A stretch of 64,000 nt of DNA, taken from contig JAEOAD010000040.1 in the NCBI GenBank assembly GCA_036365145.1, positions 13,456,501 through 13,520,500 on the forward strand. Direction: 5' to 3'. Origin of the DNA: Orientallactaga sibirica (lineage: Eukaryota > Chordata > Mammalia > Rodentia > Dipodidae). The stretch's first letter is position 1; each line of letters starts with the position of its first letter. A program made the translations under genes and the position numbers. Positions 35,901 through 41,800 of this stretch are shown here, piece after piece. The notes beneath the pieces are model-generated. The model had not been told where the DNA came from. It did not search any database and worked only from the letters and a program-made list of their open reading frames with translations.

Positions 35901-37207
35901 ACTAGAAACTCCCTCTGATATACCCAGGTTTGTCTGCTAGGTGACTGTAGATCCTGTCAAGTTGACACTGCTAACCATCACATTACCTCGTCTGGTTAGG
36001 CACATGACATTCATCTCAGGTTCAAAGTCAGGCAACTTAGAAATAGAAGAGCAGGGCCTGGAGAGAAGGCTTAGTGGTTAAGTGCTTGGCTGTGAAGTCT
36101 AAGGGCCCCAGTTCGAGGTTCGATTCCCCAGGACCCACGTAAGCCAGATGCACAAGGGGGCGCAAGCATCTGGAGTTCATTTGCAGTGGCTCGTGCGCCC
36201 ATTCTCTCTCTGCCTCTTTCTCTGTCACTTTAAAATAAATTACAAAAAAAAAATTTTTTTTAAAGAAAGAGAGGAGCAAACTCCCGTGCACATTTCTCAT
36301 TGTCAACCCTTTGTGGTTTTATGGCGCTGTTTTGTTACATCACACACCTTCAGAACTTAAGCCTCCAACTTTGTCCCCATTCTTATTTAATATTTACACA
36401 AACCCATAGTAATAAATACTCCTTTTTGTTTTGTTTTGTTTTTTGAGGTAGGGTCTCACTCTAGCCTAGGCTGACCTGGAATTTACTATGTAGTCTCAGG
36501 GTGGCCTCGAACTCACAGCGATTCTCCTACCTCTGCCTCCCGAGTGCTGGGACTAAAGGCGTGCAACACCACACCCGGCCCAATATTCCTTTTTGTCAAT
36601 GAAGAAACTAGAGCCCAGAGAAGAAAGCAGCTTGACCAAGTTTGAACCCGCCTGTGTGCCTTTTGGGCTAGCTGTGACCAGTGGTAAACCAGGTGTGCAG
36701 TCTGTCTGTCAAACTAGGGAGTGTTCATGTCTAATATAGACAAAGGTGTAGTTTATTCTCAATGTTTAAAAGGAAATAAAGGGTATGTGATTTGTCTTAA
36801 GACCAACTGCTTTGTATGCTATGAAATTTCCAGCCCAAATTCTTTGAAAAATGAAATGTTATACTTTCATAAAGAGGTTAAGACACACGATTTCAAAAAA
36901 TATAATTTTGAATCAGAAAGAAAACATGAAAATTTAAAGCTCTGGTTTCTATGGACAGTGAGCAGCTTGAGGTCTTGACAGGGACAGTCCCAGTGAGAGC
37001 AGTGCAGCTGCGTAACTGTCTGTTTCTTAGACTTCTAGGTTGCTTCATGGGAATCCTTCCACTCAGCTCATCCTGTCTGCTGCATTTCCACTACAACAGA
37101 GCACCTTCCCTCCATCACATCACCAGCAACACCAGTCTCAACAACAGCAACTTGGTCGGCACAGGACTGACAGTCTGACTGATCCTTCTAAGGTTCAACC
37201 ACAGTAG
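1364..37207 (+). CDS. CLOCK: CLOCK, circadian bHLH-PAS transcription factor (19 coding exons, 5' end outside window)
   Basis: Spliced gene: 1364-1423, 1988-2136, 5125-5216, 12186-12275, 15160-15280, 17025-17138, 17247-17365, 19595-19677, 19838-19944, 20640-20787, 21247-21322, 25506-25647, 26684-26784, 27316-27405, 31198-31350, 32565-32771, 33410-33612, 34160-34418, 37031-37207. All borders are AG/GT and all phases match, with no internal stop. Known role: in the nucleus CLOCK pairs with BMAL1, binds E-boxes and drives PER and CRY transcription in the circadian loop. Domains by inferred numbering: bHLH about 35-84, PAS-A about 107-177, PAS-B about 262-332, PAC about 336-379, Gln-rich C-terminus. 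The exons encode residue 16 to 845 if the missing first exon supplies 47 coding bases as in human (846 aa); the known landmark residues G332, H360-Q361-W362 and S427 fall at the expected numbers. The start codon is not in the window. Confidence 0.98.
1988..2136 (+). CDS. CLOCK: CLOCK exon, bHLH domain (residues 36-86)
   Basis: Carries almost the whole bHLH: the basic region [20 protein letters not shown], a short loop at [10 protein letters not shown], and helix 2 [15 protein letters not shown]. The basic residues Glu43, Arg46 and Arg47 are intact, as are Ser38 and Ser42, which are known phosphosites in the mammalian protein. Donor GTAAAA is weaker than consensus. Confidence 0.97.
2775..2995 (+). 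mobile_element. B2-superfamily-like tRNA-derived SINE (DIP-like)
   Basis: Head GGGCTGGAGAGATGGCTTAG, a box-B-like GTTTGATTCTCC, then the characteristic body, a CT-rich stretch and an AAATAAATA tail. Intronic in CLOCK. Confidence 0.9.
3000..4330. other. CLOCK intron, no recognised element
   Basis: AT-rich intron DNA between the SINE and the exon at 5125. A degenerate B1-like stretch follows at about 4337-4430; the rest (4431-5124) shows nothing I recognise. Confidence 0.5.
4337..4432 (+). mobile_element. Degenerate B1-like fragment
   Basis: TAATCCTAGCATTTAGATGC, then GGAGGATCACAAATTTGGGG and GTGAGACCCTATTT: an eroded 7SL-type SINE ending in an A-rich tail. Confidence 0.55.
5125..5216 (+). 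CDS. CLOCK: CLOCK exon, end of bHLH to PAS-A (residues 86-116)
   Basis: Encodes [17 protein letters not shown] and [12 protein letters not shown], the linker helix that leads into PAS-A. Acceptor TTTACAG, donor GTATGT; phase 1 to 0. Confidence 0.96.
5217..6300. other. CLOCK intron, nothing recognised
   Basis: AT-rich intron sequence. No repeat or exon seen. Confidence 0.5.
6305..6415 (+). mobile_element. Degenerate B1-like fragment
   Basis: CTAATCCCAGCTATTCAGGA followed by eroded B1 body and an AACAAAACAAAAC tail. Confidence 0.5.
7169..7342 (+). mobile_element. B1-like SINE with purine-rich tail
   Basis: Starts GCCGGGCACGGTGGTGCATG, then TTTAATCCCAGCATTCGGGA and GAATTCCAGGTCAGCCCGGG. The tail has grown into GAAAGAAAG / GGGAGGG microsatellite. 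Confidence 0.93.
7452..7665 (+). mobile_element. B2-superfamily-like SINE (DIP-like)
   Basis: GGGATGGAGAAATGGCTCAG head, AGGTTCAATTCCCC box B, body and AT-rich tail. Confidence 0.9.
7826..8155 (+). repeat. Unassigned interspersed repeat, copy 1
   Basis: Contains CTTGTTGCTGTGACAAAATA, then GGATTTGTTTTGACTCATGG and a tail with AGTGATTTCAGATCCAGTCA. It matches the copy at 35640-35985 along its length. A common rodent interspersed repeat by appearance; I could not name the family. Confidence 0.7.
8570..8940 (+). repeat. Unassigned interspersed repeat, copy with 25-A insertion
   Basis: GGTTCATATTGCTGGCC, a run of 25 A (8607-8631), then CCCTGACCAAGAGCAGC and GAAGAAAGGGTTTATTGTGG. Same head and general plan as the copies at 7826 and 35640, with a different middle and 3' part. 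Confidence 0.6.
9010..9105 (-). mobile_element. Old MIR fragment (antisense)
   Basis: CATTTTACCACTGAGGCCCAGAGAAG, shortened here to CATTTTACCACTGAGGCC, and CTTGCCCACA match the reverse of an ancient MIR SINE. Confidence 0.5.
9120..9625 (-). mobile_element. Probable retrotransposon-derived stretch (antisense LINE-1-like)
   Basis: Contains TTGTTGACCATTTCATACAT, GACCATTGAGTTTAATCAGG and a run of short phrases that read like the reverse strand of rodent LINE-1 non-coding sequence. Overlapping open frames on both strands do not look like a gene. Family assignment is a weak call. Confidence 0.35.
9700..10810. other. CLOCK intron, nothing recognised
   Basis: Intron DNA of mixed composition. I see no exon or clear transposable element. 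Confidence 0.45.
10812..10960 (+). mobile_element. B1-like SINE, diverged
   Basis: GTTGGGTATAGTGGCTCACT, TATAATCCCAGCTCTAGGGT and GGCCAGCTTGGGCTATAA, ending in about 19 A. An ATT triplet run sits just upstream. Confidence 0.7.
11286..11453 (+). repeat. 81-bp tandem duplication
   Basis: TTAGAAGAGCTCCTGCCATG at 11296 recurs with few changes at 11377. Both copies run through GTGCTGACC to CTCTCCTGTGGACAG. No TE was recognised here. Confidence 0.8.
12186..12275 (+). CDS. CLOCK: CLOCK exon, start of PAS-A (residues 117-146)
   Basis: Thirty codons, [20 protein letters not shown] through SLLEHLP, the first beta strands of PAS-A. A run of nine T at about 12197-12205 is read in frame as Gly-Phe-Phe-Leu. 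It lies behind an intron of nearly 7 kb. Donor GTAAGT is consensus. Confidence 0.97.
12479..12628 (-). mobile_element. B1-like SINE (antisense)
   Basis: TTCAAGGTAGGGTCTCAGTC through GTGCTGGGATTAAAGGCATG and CACCACGCCCAG. A more eroded second B1-like piece follows to about 12735. Confidence 0.9.
13038..13216 (-). mobile_element. B1-like SINE (antisense)
   Basis: Short AT microsatellite, T tract, then GTAGGGTATCACTGTAGCTC to GTGCTGGGATTAAAGGCATG and CCTCCATGCCCTGC. Confidence 0.88.
13217..15159. other. CLOCK intron, nothing recognised
   Basis: AT-rich intron. No exon, SINE or LINE recognised. Confidence 0.5.
15160..15280 (+). CDS. CLOCK: CLOCK exon, PAS-A core (residues 147-187)
   Basis: Encodes [17 protein letters not shown] through [13 protein letters not shown], the helical core of PAS-A. 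Acceptor ATTTTTCAG, donor GTAAGT. Confidence 0.97.
15281..16700. other. CLOCK intron, nothing recognised
   Basis: AT- and purine-rich intron. No clear element; short open frames look incidental. Confidence 0.5.
16708..16825 (+). mobile_element. B1-like SINE
   Basis: CAGCCAGGTATGGTGGTGCA head and GAGTTCCAGGCCACCCTGGG; diverged and shortened. Confidence 0.75.
17025..17138 (+). CDS. CLOCK: CLOCK exon, PAS-A beta sheet (residues 187-225)
   Basis: Encodes [20 protein letters not shown] and [17 protein letters not shown]. In human the segment reads YEYVKF, so Lys is Arg here, a conservative change. Only a 108-bp intron separates it from the next exon. Confidence 0.96.
17247..17365 (+). CDS. CLOCK: CLOCK exon, end of PAS-A (residues 225-264)
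   Basis: Encodes [14 protein letters not shown] then [20 protein letters not shown] and QFIK. The last PAS-A strand and the linker to PAS-B are intact. Donor AAG/GTAAGT is consensus. Confidence 0.97.
17900..18075 (-). mobile_element. Old MIR SINE (antisense)
   Basis: TGAAGGAAACTGAGGGTTAG, ATTACTTGCCAAAATTCTCA and CCAGCTCTTAACTGTTACA match the antisense MIR pattern. Confidence 0.6.
18190..18400 (+). mobile_element. Eroded B2-superfamily-like SINE
   Basis: TGCTCGCAAAGCCTGCAGTC and AGCCATACGCAAAAAGGAGT retain the family body. The head is damaged. Confidence 0.7.
18426..18575 (+). mobile_element. B1-like SINE
   Basis: ACCTGGCATGGTGATGCACG, TTTAACCCCAGCATTTGGGA, AGGTCAGCCTGGGCTAGTGA. Confidence 0.85.
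18878..19078 (+). mobile_element. B2-superfamily-like SINE, internal deletion
   Basis: GTTGGAGAAATGGCTTGCAA joins the head to the anticodon-arm part, losing about 17 bases of box A. Body and CT-rich tail are intact. Confidence 0.85.
19595..19677 (+). CDS. CLOCK: CLOCK exon, PAS-B start (residues 265-292)
   Basis: Encodes [20 protein letters not shown] then KFLFLDHR, the first strand of PAS-B. It ends two bases into an Arg codon. Confidence 0.97.
19838..19944 (+). CDS. CLOCK: CLOCK exon, PAS-B core (residues 292-328)
   Basis: Encodes [20 protein letters not shown] and [15 protein letters not shown]. Human-like throughout. Separated from the preceding exon by only 160 bp. Confidence 0.97.
19945..20639. 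other. CLOCK intron, nothing recognised
   Basis: AT-rich intron between two PAS-B exons; no element seen. Confidence 0.5.
20640..20787 (+). CDS. CLOCK: CLOCK exon, PAS-B and PAC (residues 328-377)
   Basis: Encodes [20 protein letters not shown] and later [17 protein letters not shown]. By inferred numbering it carries Gly332, His360, Gln361 and Trp362, residues of the PAS-B surface known to contact CRY. The acceptor has a long T tract. Donor AAG/GTAATA is non-consensus at +5. Confidence 0.97.
21247..21322 (+). CDS. CLOCK: CLOCK exon, post-PAC segment (residues 377-402)
   Basis: Encodes [20 protein letters not shown] and TVVDK. Human has ERRREL and TAADK, so this region varies slightly. The following intron carries the large 52-bp minisatellite. 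Confidence 0.95.
21565..21735 (-). mobile_element. B1-like SINE (antisense)
   Basis: TTTGAGGTAGGGTCTCAATC to GGGATTAAAGGTGTGCAAAA. It lies just upstream of the minisatellite. Confidence 0.9.
21873..23540 (+). repeat. 52-bp minisatellite, about 32 units, in a CLOCK intron
   Basis: Head-to-tail units beginning GGAAACAGGATCGAGGGAGT and ending ACAATCGAGA, spaced exactly 52 bases in the regular parts (for example 22686 to 22738). Units vary at CACACAGG/CATACAGG and GGCTGTT/GGCCGTT. Truncated or scrambled units occur near 21985, 22110, 22170, 22440-22500, 22740-22870 and 23150-23190. The first units and the last two carry TCAACAGG or TCACCAGG instead of TCGAGAGG. It sits about 550 bp after the exon ending at 21322 and about 2 kb before the next. 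The long open frames through it are a by-product of the repeat. Confidence 0.97.
23740..24480 (-). mobile_element. Old LINE-1 3'-end fragment (antisense)
   Basis: GGTGTTGTACAGCTGTCACC, GAGTGGAATCATTCAGCATT, TTTGGGTATATACCAAGAGT and CTTCTTTGGAGAAGTATTTA follow the order of the antisense 3' part of mammalian L1M elements. Heavily diverged. Confidence 0.65.
24530..24865. mobile_element. Eroded B1-like pieces in both orientations
   Basis: Antisense pieces at about 24537-24660 and 24690-24770 (CCAAGTGCTGGATCACAGGT; CCCAAGTGCTGGGAATAAG) and a sense piece at about 24778-24865 (CCCATCATTTGGGAAGCTGA). Confidence 0.6.
24865..24902 (+). repeat. (AC)n-(CCA)n microsatellite
   Basis: Compound simple repeat: about 11 AC units followed by about 5 ACC units. 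Confidence 0.95.
24915..25082 (-). mobile_element. B1-like SINE (antisense)
   Basis: TTTTCAAGGTAGAGTCTCAC to AAAGGCATGTGCCACCACGC. Confidence 0.9.
25168..25412 (+). mobile_element. B2-superfamily-like SINE, subfamily with CACTAGGTGG insert
   Basis: GGGTTGGAGAGATGGCTTAG head. The body has an extra segment AGATGAGGCAAGCACAAGGT and CCCACTAGGTGGCGCAGATG absent from the common form. Confidence 0.9.
25506..25647 (+). CDS. CLOCK: CLOCK exon, Ser-rich phosphorylation region (residues 403-450)
   Basis: Encodes [20 protein letters not shown], then [20 protein letters not shown] and TAVSDPS. By inferred numbering it holds Ser427 and Ser431, the sites of the known GSK3-linked phosphodegron. Residue 426 is Arg here but His in human and mouse. 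The exon ends one base into a Ser codon at GTGAGC. Confidence 0.96.
25948..26138 (+). mobile_element. B2-superfamily-like SINE, GCTGAGAGGCTG subfamily
   Basis: GGGCTGGAGAGATGGCTTAG head, ATGCCGGTTCCAATCTCCAG box B, and GTGGCTGAGAGGCTGCTGGT. Confidence 0.9.
26139..26683. other. CLOCK intron, nothing recognised
   Basis: AT-rich; no element seen before the exon at 26684. Confidence 0.5.
26684..26784 (+). CDS. CLOCK: CLOCK exon (residues 450-483)
   Basis: Encodes [20 protein letters not shown] then [13 protein letters not shown]. Compared with human, PAHEKMVQ is AAHEKLAQ. The exon is GC-rich and CpG-rich next to AT-rich introns. Confidence 0.95.
26785..27315. other. CLOCK intron, nothing recognised
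   Basis: No exon or recognisable repeat. Confidence 0.5.
27316..27405 (+). CDS. CLOCK: CLOCK exon (residues 484-513)
   Basis: Thirty codons, [20 protein letters not shown] then [10 protein letters not shown]. Phase 0 at both ends. In human the middle reads [20 protein letters not shown], so a handful of substitutions in a low-complexity region. Confidence 0.95.
27406..28435. other. CLOCK intron, mostly unannotated
   Basis: A very eroded B1-like stretch may lie at 27950-28100 (GTTGTGGCAGTGCATGCCTG). Otherwise nothing recognised. Confidence 0.4.
28438..28639 (-). mobile_element. B2-superfamily-like SINE (antisense), first of four
   Basis: Tail TTATTTATTAGAGAGACAGA on the left and TCTATCTCTCCAGCCC on the right: a reversed full copy. 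Confidence 0.9.
28663..28864 (-). mobile_element. B2-superfamily-like SINE (antisense), second of four
   Basis: CCAGATGCATGTGCCACCTT to GCTAAGCCATCTATCTCTCC. Confidence 0.9.
28893..29104 (-). mobile_element. B2-superfamily-like SINE (antisense), third of four
   Basis: TTATTTATTTATTTGAGAGA to ACTAAGCCATCTTTCCAGCC. Confidence 0.92.
29118..29339 (-). mobile_element. B2-superfamily-like SINE (antisense), fourth of four
   Basis: More diverged copy: CACTCTGCACCTGGCTTACA to TTGAGCCATCTATCCAGCCC. Confidence 0.85.
29762..30015 (+). mobile_element. B2-superfamily-like SINE, GCTGAGAGGCTG subfamily
   Basis: GGGCTGGAGAGATGGCTTAG, AGTGATGCAAGGGCGCAATG, CACAAAGGGGGTACATCGGT; CT microsatellite and AAATAAAAAG tail. 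Confidence 0.9.
30040..30175 (+). mobile_element. B1-like SINE, diverged
   Basis: ATCCAGGCATGGTAGTGCAG, TGTAATCCTTGCACCTGGAA, GAGTTCCAGGCTAGCTGAGG. Confidence 0.65.
30721..31140. other. GC-rich intronic stretch of unknown origin
   Basis: About 420 bp, clearly more GC-rich than its surroundings, ending about 58 bp before the 51-codon exon. It starts GGGCAGGCACTGTGGAGAGG and holds chance-like open frames on both strands. I do not recognise a TE or gene in it. Confidence 0.4.
31198..31350 (+). CDS. CLOCK: CLOCK exon, 51-residue helical segment (residues 514-564; the delta19 exon)
   Basis: Exactly 153 bp, phase 0 at both ends, encoding [20 protein letters not shown] through [11 protein letters not shown] and MVHGQGLQ. 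Length and inferred numbering match the exon skipped in the classic mouse Clock delta19 mutant (residues 514-564). The segment has heptad-like Leu/Ile spacing and is a known coiled coil that binds regulators such as CIPC. The donor is CAG/GTACAT: +3 is A, but positions 4 to 6 depart from the consensus AGT. Confidence 0.97.
31430..31550 (-). mobile_element. B1-like fragment (antisense)
   Basis: TCCAGACTGATCGGGAATTC to AGTGCTGGGATTAAAGGTGT. The left part is missing. Confidence 0.85.
31565..31771 (-). mobile_element. B2-superfamily-like SINE (antisense)
   Basis: TTTATTTATTTATTTGAGAG to GCTAAGCCATCTCTCCAGCC. Confidence 0.92.
31795..32003 (-). mobile_element. B2-superfamily-like SINE (antisense), diverged
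   Basis: CCAAGGCCTCTTGCCACTAC to TGAGCCATCTCTGCAGCC. Confidence 0.85.
32190..32345 (+). pseudogene. Lys-rich open stretch, possible processed-gene relic
   Basis: One frame from about 32206 reads [20 protein letters not shown] then [18 protein letters not shown] and a stop. Composition is protein-like and unlike the surrounding AT-rich intron, with a TAG just upstream and no start. I could not identify the parent gene; chance is quite possible. Confidence 0.25.
32565..32771 (+). CDS. CLOCK: CLOCK exon, Gln/Ser/Asn-rich region (residues 565-633)
   Basis: Sixty-nine codons from [20 protein letters not shown] to [12 protein letters not shown]. Human has IQQQTLQ at the end, so one Gln is missing here. 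Phase 0 at both ends; donor CAG/GTAAAG. Confidence 0.96.
32772..33403. other. CLOCK intron, nothing recognised
   Basis: No exon or recognisable repeat between the two Gln-rich exons. Confidence 0.5.
33410..33612 (+). CDS. CLOCK: CLOCK exon, Gln-rich region (residues 634-701)
   Basis: Encodes [20 protein letters not shown], then [40 protein letters not shown] and FTQDRQI. The acceptor is a tandem NAGNAG (TAG then CAG at 33404-33409). Use of the first AG would add one Gln and start the exon at 33407. I chose the second because human lacks that extra Gln. Confidence 0.94.
33613..34159. other. CLOCK intron, nothing recognised
   Basis: No repeat recognised. Confidence 0.5.
34160..34418 (+). CDS. 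CLOCK: CLOCK exon, Gln-rich transactivation region (residues 701-787)
   Basis: Encodes [40 protein letters not shown], then [20 protein letters not shown] and further Gln/Pro-rich sequence ending PPQQFLQ. Human has an unbroken Gln run after SVT; here Pro codons interrupt it. The exon is the most GC-rich of the gene. Donor CAG/GTCAGT. Confidence 0.96.
34835..35003 (-). mobile_element. B2-superfamily-like SINE (antisense), shortened
   Basis: GTGCTCCAAGGCCTCCTGTC to TGAGCCATCTCTCTAGCC. Confidence 0.85.
35053..35262 (+). mobile_element. B2-superfamily-like SINE
   Basis: GGCAGGAGGGATGGCTTAGC, CCAGGTTCAATTCCCTAGGA, tail AAATAAATAAAAATAAAA. Confidence 0.9.
35295..35450 (+). mobile_element. Old MIR fragment
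   Basis: TGGGCTCTGAAGTCAGGCTG followed by eroded body, the usual MIR order. Confidence 0.5.
35640..35985 (+). repeat. Unassigned interspersed repeat, copy 3
   Basis: CCTATTGCTGTCACAAAATA, GGGTTTATTCTGGCTCACAA, CAGTCCATCACGTGGCAGGA; colinear with 7826-8155. Confidence 0.7.
36056..36262 (+). mobile_element. B2-superfamily-like SINE
   Basis: GGCCTGGAGAGAAGGCTTAG, TTCGAGGTTCGATTCCCCAG, tail AAATAAATTACAAAAAAAAA. The extra GAGGTTC before box B marks a variant. Confidence 0.9.
36425..36580 (-). mobile_element. B1-like SINE (antisense), young-looking
   Basis: TTTTTTGAGGTAGGGTCTCA to GGGACTAAAGGCGTGCAACA. CpGs are largely kept. An antisense MIR piece (about 36590-36670) follows it. Confidence 0.92.
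37031..37207 (+). CDS. CLOCK: CLOCK last coding exon, C-terminus (residues 788-845 and stop)
   Basis: Encodes [20 protein letters not shown], then [38 protein letters not shown] and TAG at 37205-37207. Human ends [18 protein letters not shown], so Ser is Gly and Pro is Thr here. The C-terminus itself is identical. Confidence 0.97.
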   Translation, partial: TSRLLHGNPSTQLILSAAFPLQQSTFPPSHHQQHQSQQQQLGRHRTDSLTDPSKVQPQ

Positions 37208-38610
37208 CACATATGCTTCCTCTCTGGCCCTGGAGAGGAAGGGGATGGCCTCAGATGACATGCCGTTAGGAGGGAAGGTTCCATGAGACATAGTATTGAG
37301 TGTTTTAGTTCTTGGATTGCTTAGTTGCTAGGGGAAGTGCTGCCCAGTGCTACAGATGGACATTAAATACCAGCCAGCAAGAGATGATCATAGCCAATTC
37401 TAACAGTGTTTGAGTTGCCCAGGTATTTTTTGATGAGAAAGAGTATATTGCCAAATGTTGAAGTTCTGCTATGATATGACTTCTACTGAATCAGAAAGGC
37501 ACTAATGATGTTAGTAGCTTTTAGTGGTTCTGTGCCTGGTATCAGATGTTCCTGAGGACACAGCACTGCCGTGTCAGGGTTGCTTAGTGATGCCGTGATG
37601 ATAGTCAGTAGTTCCTGCCTCAAACCCTTTTCCTTTTCAGATGATGACGGAACAGTAATTACTTTCAGAATGTTGTGTGCACTTAAAATCTCTGTAGAGA
37701 TGATGTAAACGTGTATATGTCTGAGTGAATGAGAGAAAGCAAATGTTTTGTATGCTGCATGAAAGCATTACTGCTTCCTATAGGTATGAGTACATTTCAT
37801 TAGGTTTTGACACCACGTATCAACTGAATACTCTTGTTTTCCCTTTTTGTTTACAACATAATAGTGTTTTAGTCACTTCTCCGGGGCACAAGTCTTCTTG
37901 TTCATACTTTGGCTGTGATGTCACAGTTTGCTCAGTAGGTAGGATGTGCTGCTGGGAATGGAGTTTTTTTCAGGTTAAATTATTGATACAACGGGATTTA
38001 AGAAATTCAGAAATATCCCTTATTTCATTATTTTTCAGTTATGTTTGAAAATAGGATTGCACTGCTTTTTTTTAGGTGGTTGGGAGCTTGATCACATATT
38101 TTGGTATATTTCTTATGGAAATATTTATGTAAATGGTTTTCAACAAGCCTGAAAGTGATTTTAAGAATGTTTCAGTTATAGAAGTAAAATTTGCACAAAA
38201 CATTCTAGGCACTTTTTAACATTCTCAATGGTGGGAATTTTAACTTTTAGGATTTGTTGGGATCTTTTTTATTATCCTTAACAATTTCAATGCTTCATTT
38301 AGCTAGAAATGATTCAGGGTTGAGGGGGAAAAACCCATAGTGCCTTGATTTTAATTCAGGTGATACTTCACCATCTTGAGACTCAGTCTGGTCTCAGTAG
38401 CAGTTTTGGAACCATAGTACGCATTTAGCAGCATGTGGTGTCAGCGTCAGGCTCCGGTGAATACCACTAGGAGGCTCTGAGACTGAGGTATAGACCTTTT
38501 AAAACACAAGATGACAACCTAACCTATGATAGCCATTAACTTGACCCCAGAGTTGTTTCCAAGTAAGTAGTAAGTATCTACCTTTAATTATTCTTTAAGA
38601 ATCACCAGTA

Positions 38611-38815
38611 GGGCTGGGGAGATGGCTTAGCCGTTAAGCACACTGCTTTCAAAGCCTGCTGGCCAGGATTTAATTTCCCAACACCCTCACAAAGTCAGAC
38701 ACAAAGTAGTACATGTGTCTGGCATTTGTCTGTAGCTACAAGAGATCCTATTGTGCCCATACACGCATGCATGCATGTATGCATGCACACCCAGGGAAAT
38801 AAAATTTCAAAAGAA
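38611..38815 (+). mobile_element. B2-superfamily-like SINE inside CLOCK 3' UTR
   Basis: GGGCTGGGGAGATGGCTTAG, tail rich in CATGCATGCA and AAATAAAA. It lies in the transcribed strand of the 3' UTR and brings an AATAAA near 38799. Confidence 0.85.
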
Positions 38816-41800
38816 AATTAATTACCAGCAATTATTTGCTCAATTTGATCTTGATAATTCCTACAAGAGAAAGCCATAAACATGGCTTTTCCTTCATGGC
38901 AACACTAGAATATTGTAACTCACGTGCTCTCTACACATGAGCTAGGATTGAATCTGGCAATGCCATAGTCTACAGGTAGGAAATTCCAAAACAAGTTACA
39001 TACATTTTAAAAAACACTGTTTAGATTTTATGGTACTAAATCTTGAAATTTTAGAACAGGATTAGTAGAAAATATATTAGAATGTTAAACATTACTGATA
39101 AGAGATGTAGTAAATCAGAATTGACCTTACAAGAAAATACAGAAGAGGTGAGGCTGCTAAACACTAAAGGGTTTGAGCAGTGAAAGCAATCTACTGTAGA
39201 ACTGCTGGAGAAAGGCCCTAAGGGAAGATGTCAGTTCTCTGTCCTCAGCTATGCTCTTGTCCTTAAGGGATGCATTTGTTTCCCTGTTAGAAAACAAACA
39301 AGCAAGCAAAAAAGCAAACAAAAAAAAAAAACTTGGCTGCAGTTAAATGGAAAATTTTTAAATTTATTAAAAATGTAAAGACCAAAGAAAATTGGTACCT
39401 ATCCTTTTCCAAAAGAAGTGTGGCTAGATGGCAGTGAGCAAGGCCACAACATGGGAGTTCTTCCAGCTAAATGATCACATAGAAGACATCCCTGGCGAGG
39501 TAGTTGTCAGGATGTGTGTGCATGTGCGCATGCGTACACATGGAAACATTGATGTTACAATAGAGCAGTGGCATTGCTTTTCTCCCCTTCCAAACTGCCT
39601 TTCAACTTTATGCCATTTCCTCTAAGTTGTGCCTCATTTATTATTGGCAATACCTGTTATGCTACAAAATACAAAACACTATTATAGTAAAGTTTACCCT
39701 CTAAGTATCATGCTTAAAAGGCAGACAGACCCTGAACTCTTGAGAAGTCTGTCTGTAGAAAAACATGAAGCAAGCCTCAAGGTACCGTGTAAACTTCTCC
39801 TTTAGTCACATCATCCTACCCCATCCTCTTCAAGTATTTCCGTCACAAACTGAGCAAGAACATGAAATCTTCTCTTTATAATTCCTGTTATTCTTTGCAG
39901 CTCATCTGCAGCTAGCTGCTAACTTTCGCTGAGAGAGTTGTATTGGAATCTGGGTTGCAAACTGTCCCTGCTCCCTTCCTCCCTTCCCTCACAGCTTGAG
40001 CCTCCTGATGAAGATTCAGCGGTTGCCTGGTCTTCACTTCTGTAGCCAAAGTTGTTAACTAAAATCCCAAAACAAAACTAAGATACCAAATAGAAACACC
40101 TTTAGGCTTCTTAAAGATCTCTTTACTCTCACAGGGGTGGTTTTTCTTAAAAAGAAAAACCTTTTACTCTGGGCAGAGCTTTTTTTTCAAAGGGCAGAGA
40201 CTGTTGAAGTGAAGGGTAGATAGATGCTGGCTTGCTCAGGACTGCTGTGAGGTGAGTCAGCACTCCCACCCAATAGAAGTACAGTGAGAACTGACAAGAG
40301 TCGCCCTTGAGACACTTCAGTACTATGTTGTTTTCTTTGAAGGGAAGCTGGGAGGAAAAGCCAATGGTACAGGTGGGGTAGGCTGCAAGTACTTACTGCT
40401 GTTGATCTCCAGACTGCACCCTGAATTGAGAGGGAGCGCAGTGTGTGCTCTACATTCTCATCAGCTCTCTGTGGTGGAGGAATGTACCAGACATAAGTAA
40501 GAGGAGCTGCTAACTGTGAGCAGAGCACTGAGGGAGCCTATGCTGTACTTAGTGGTCATTGCCTTAAAGCAGTCTCTGCAAGTCAGCTGGGAGCACTGAG
40601 GCAGCCCAGCTCTGTAAAGGGTGTTGTGTTGAGGGAGATGAGCCCTTGTTCAAGAAGCCTTAGAAAGGGACCCTAAAAATAGTTGTCTACACAGGTGGAA
40701 ATTCTTTTCACTTGTATATATTACTGTGTGCTTGAAAATGTTTCCACTACATTACACATTTTTTTAGTGGAATGCAGATAGCATTTTTCTTTTTAGTATT
40801 TCTACTTTTTTCTATTTCTTTGGTGATTGAGTTTGTTGGTGAACATTTGTGTAAAATCCATTCAAGCCTACATCCTTTCCAGTATCTGTGGCCCTGTTCT
40901 TAGTGCCATGGAAGTCCACGCTGGAAGGTAGAAACACTGGATATTAATATAGCTGAGTGCATCTGGCCAGGAGCAAGCTGATCAGAACTTGTCAGTGGTG
41001 AAGAAACGGCACAGAGGCACTTGCCATTTTAGTAGTGGTTGGAAAGAGACCTTTTAAGTTTGTGTGGATTGGGTAAACATTCTTCTAAGAGGAGCTTCTG
41101 AAGTAACTGCAAAGGAAAAGAGTTGACTATTTTTATAGCATATTTAATATATTTGTATATAACTGAATATAGTAGGAACCCTCCACCCACACGCTCCCAC
41201 CTTTCTAATGTCCTCCCCCTTTTGCCATAGCCCTAGTGTAGCCTCATCCGCATGGGTAATGTGCCTATCGTCCGCCTACCAAGTAGCGCTGCTGCTTTCT
41301 GAGACAGGTGAGACCAGACTCTCACGCCTGGGGATCCTTTGTGGGAGAACAGCACACACTTCAAACATACCACAGTCCAAATGCATCATTTTCAACGGTA
41401 ATAAGCACTTTATTGCAACTATTCATTTAGATAAAGTTTGTATCTTAGCATTAACTTTCTAAAGGATCCCCAAATCATCATTTAGGTGAAACTATAAATG
41501 ACACATTTCTGAGAAATGTTTAGATCCAGTGAACCGTAGCAGGTTTATGGGAGTGATTTCAAGGTAGCCAAATGAACTCTTTCTTTTGAATGTGGTGGAG
41601 TCAAAAGATTGTAGATGTGTAGTTCCATTTAAACACTATTGTAAACCTATCTTGCCTATTGTGTGGACACCAAAAGAGACCAATGAGCCTGTTCATTTTC
41701 AGAGGTCTAGGAAAATGCATCTGTGTAAGTAGATGTACAGAACTAATCTAAAAGCAAATGGTAGTAATATTTTAGAATACAGTAATTTCAAGAATTGAGT

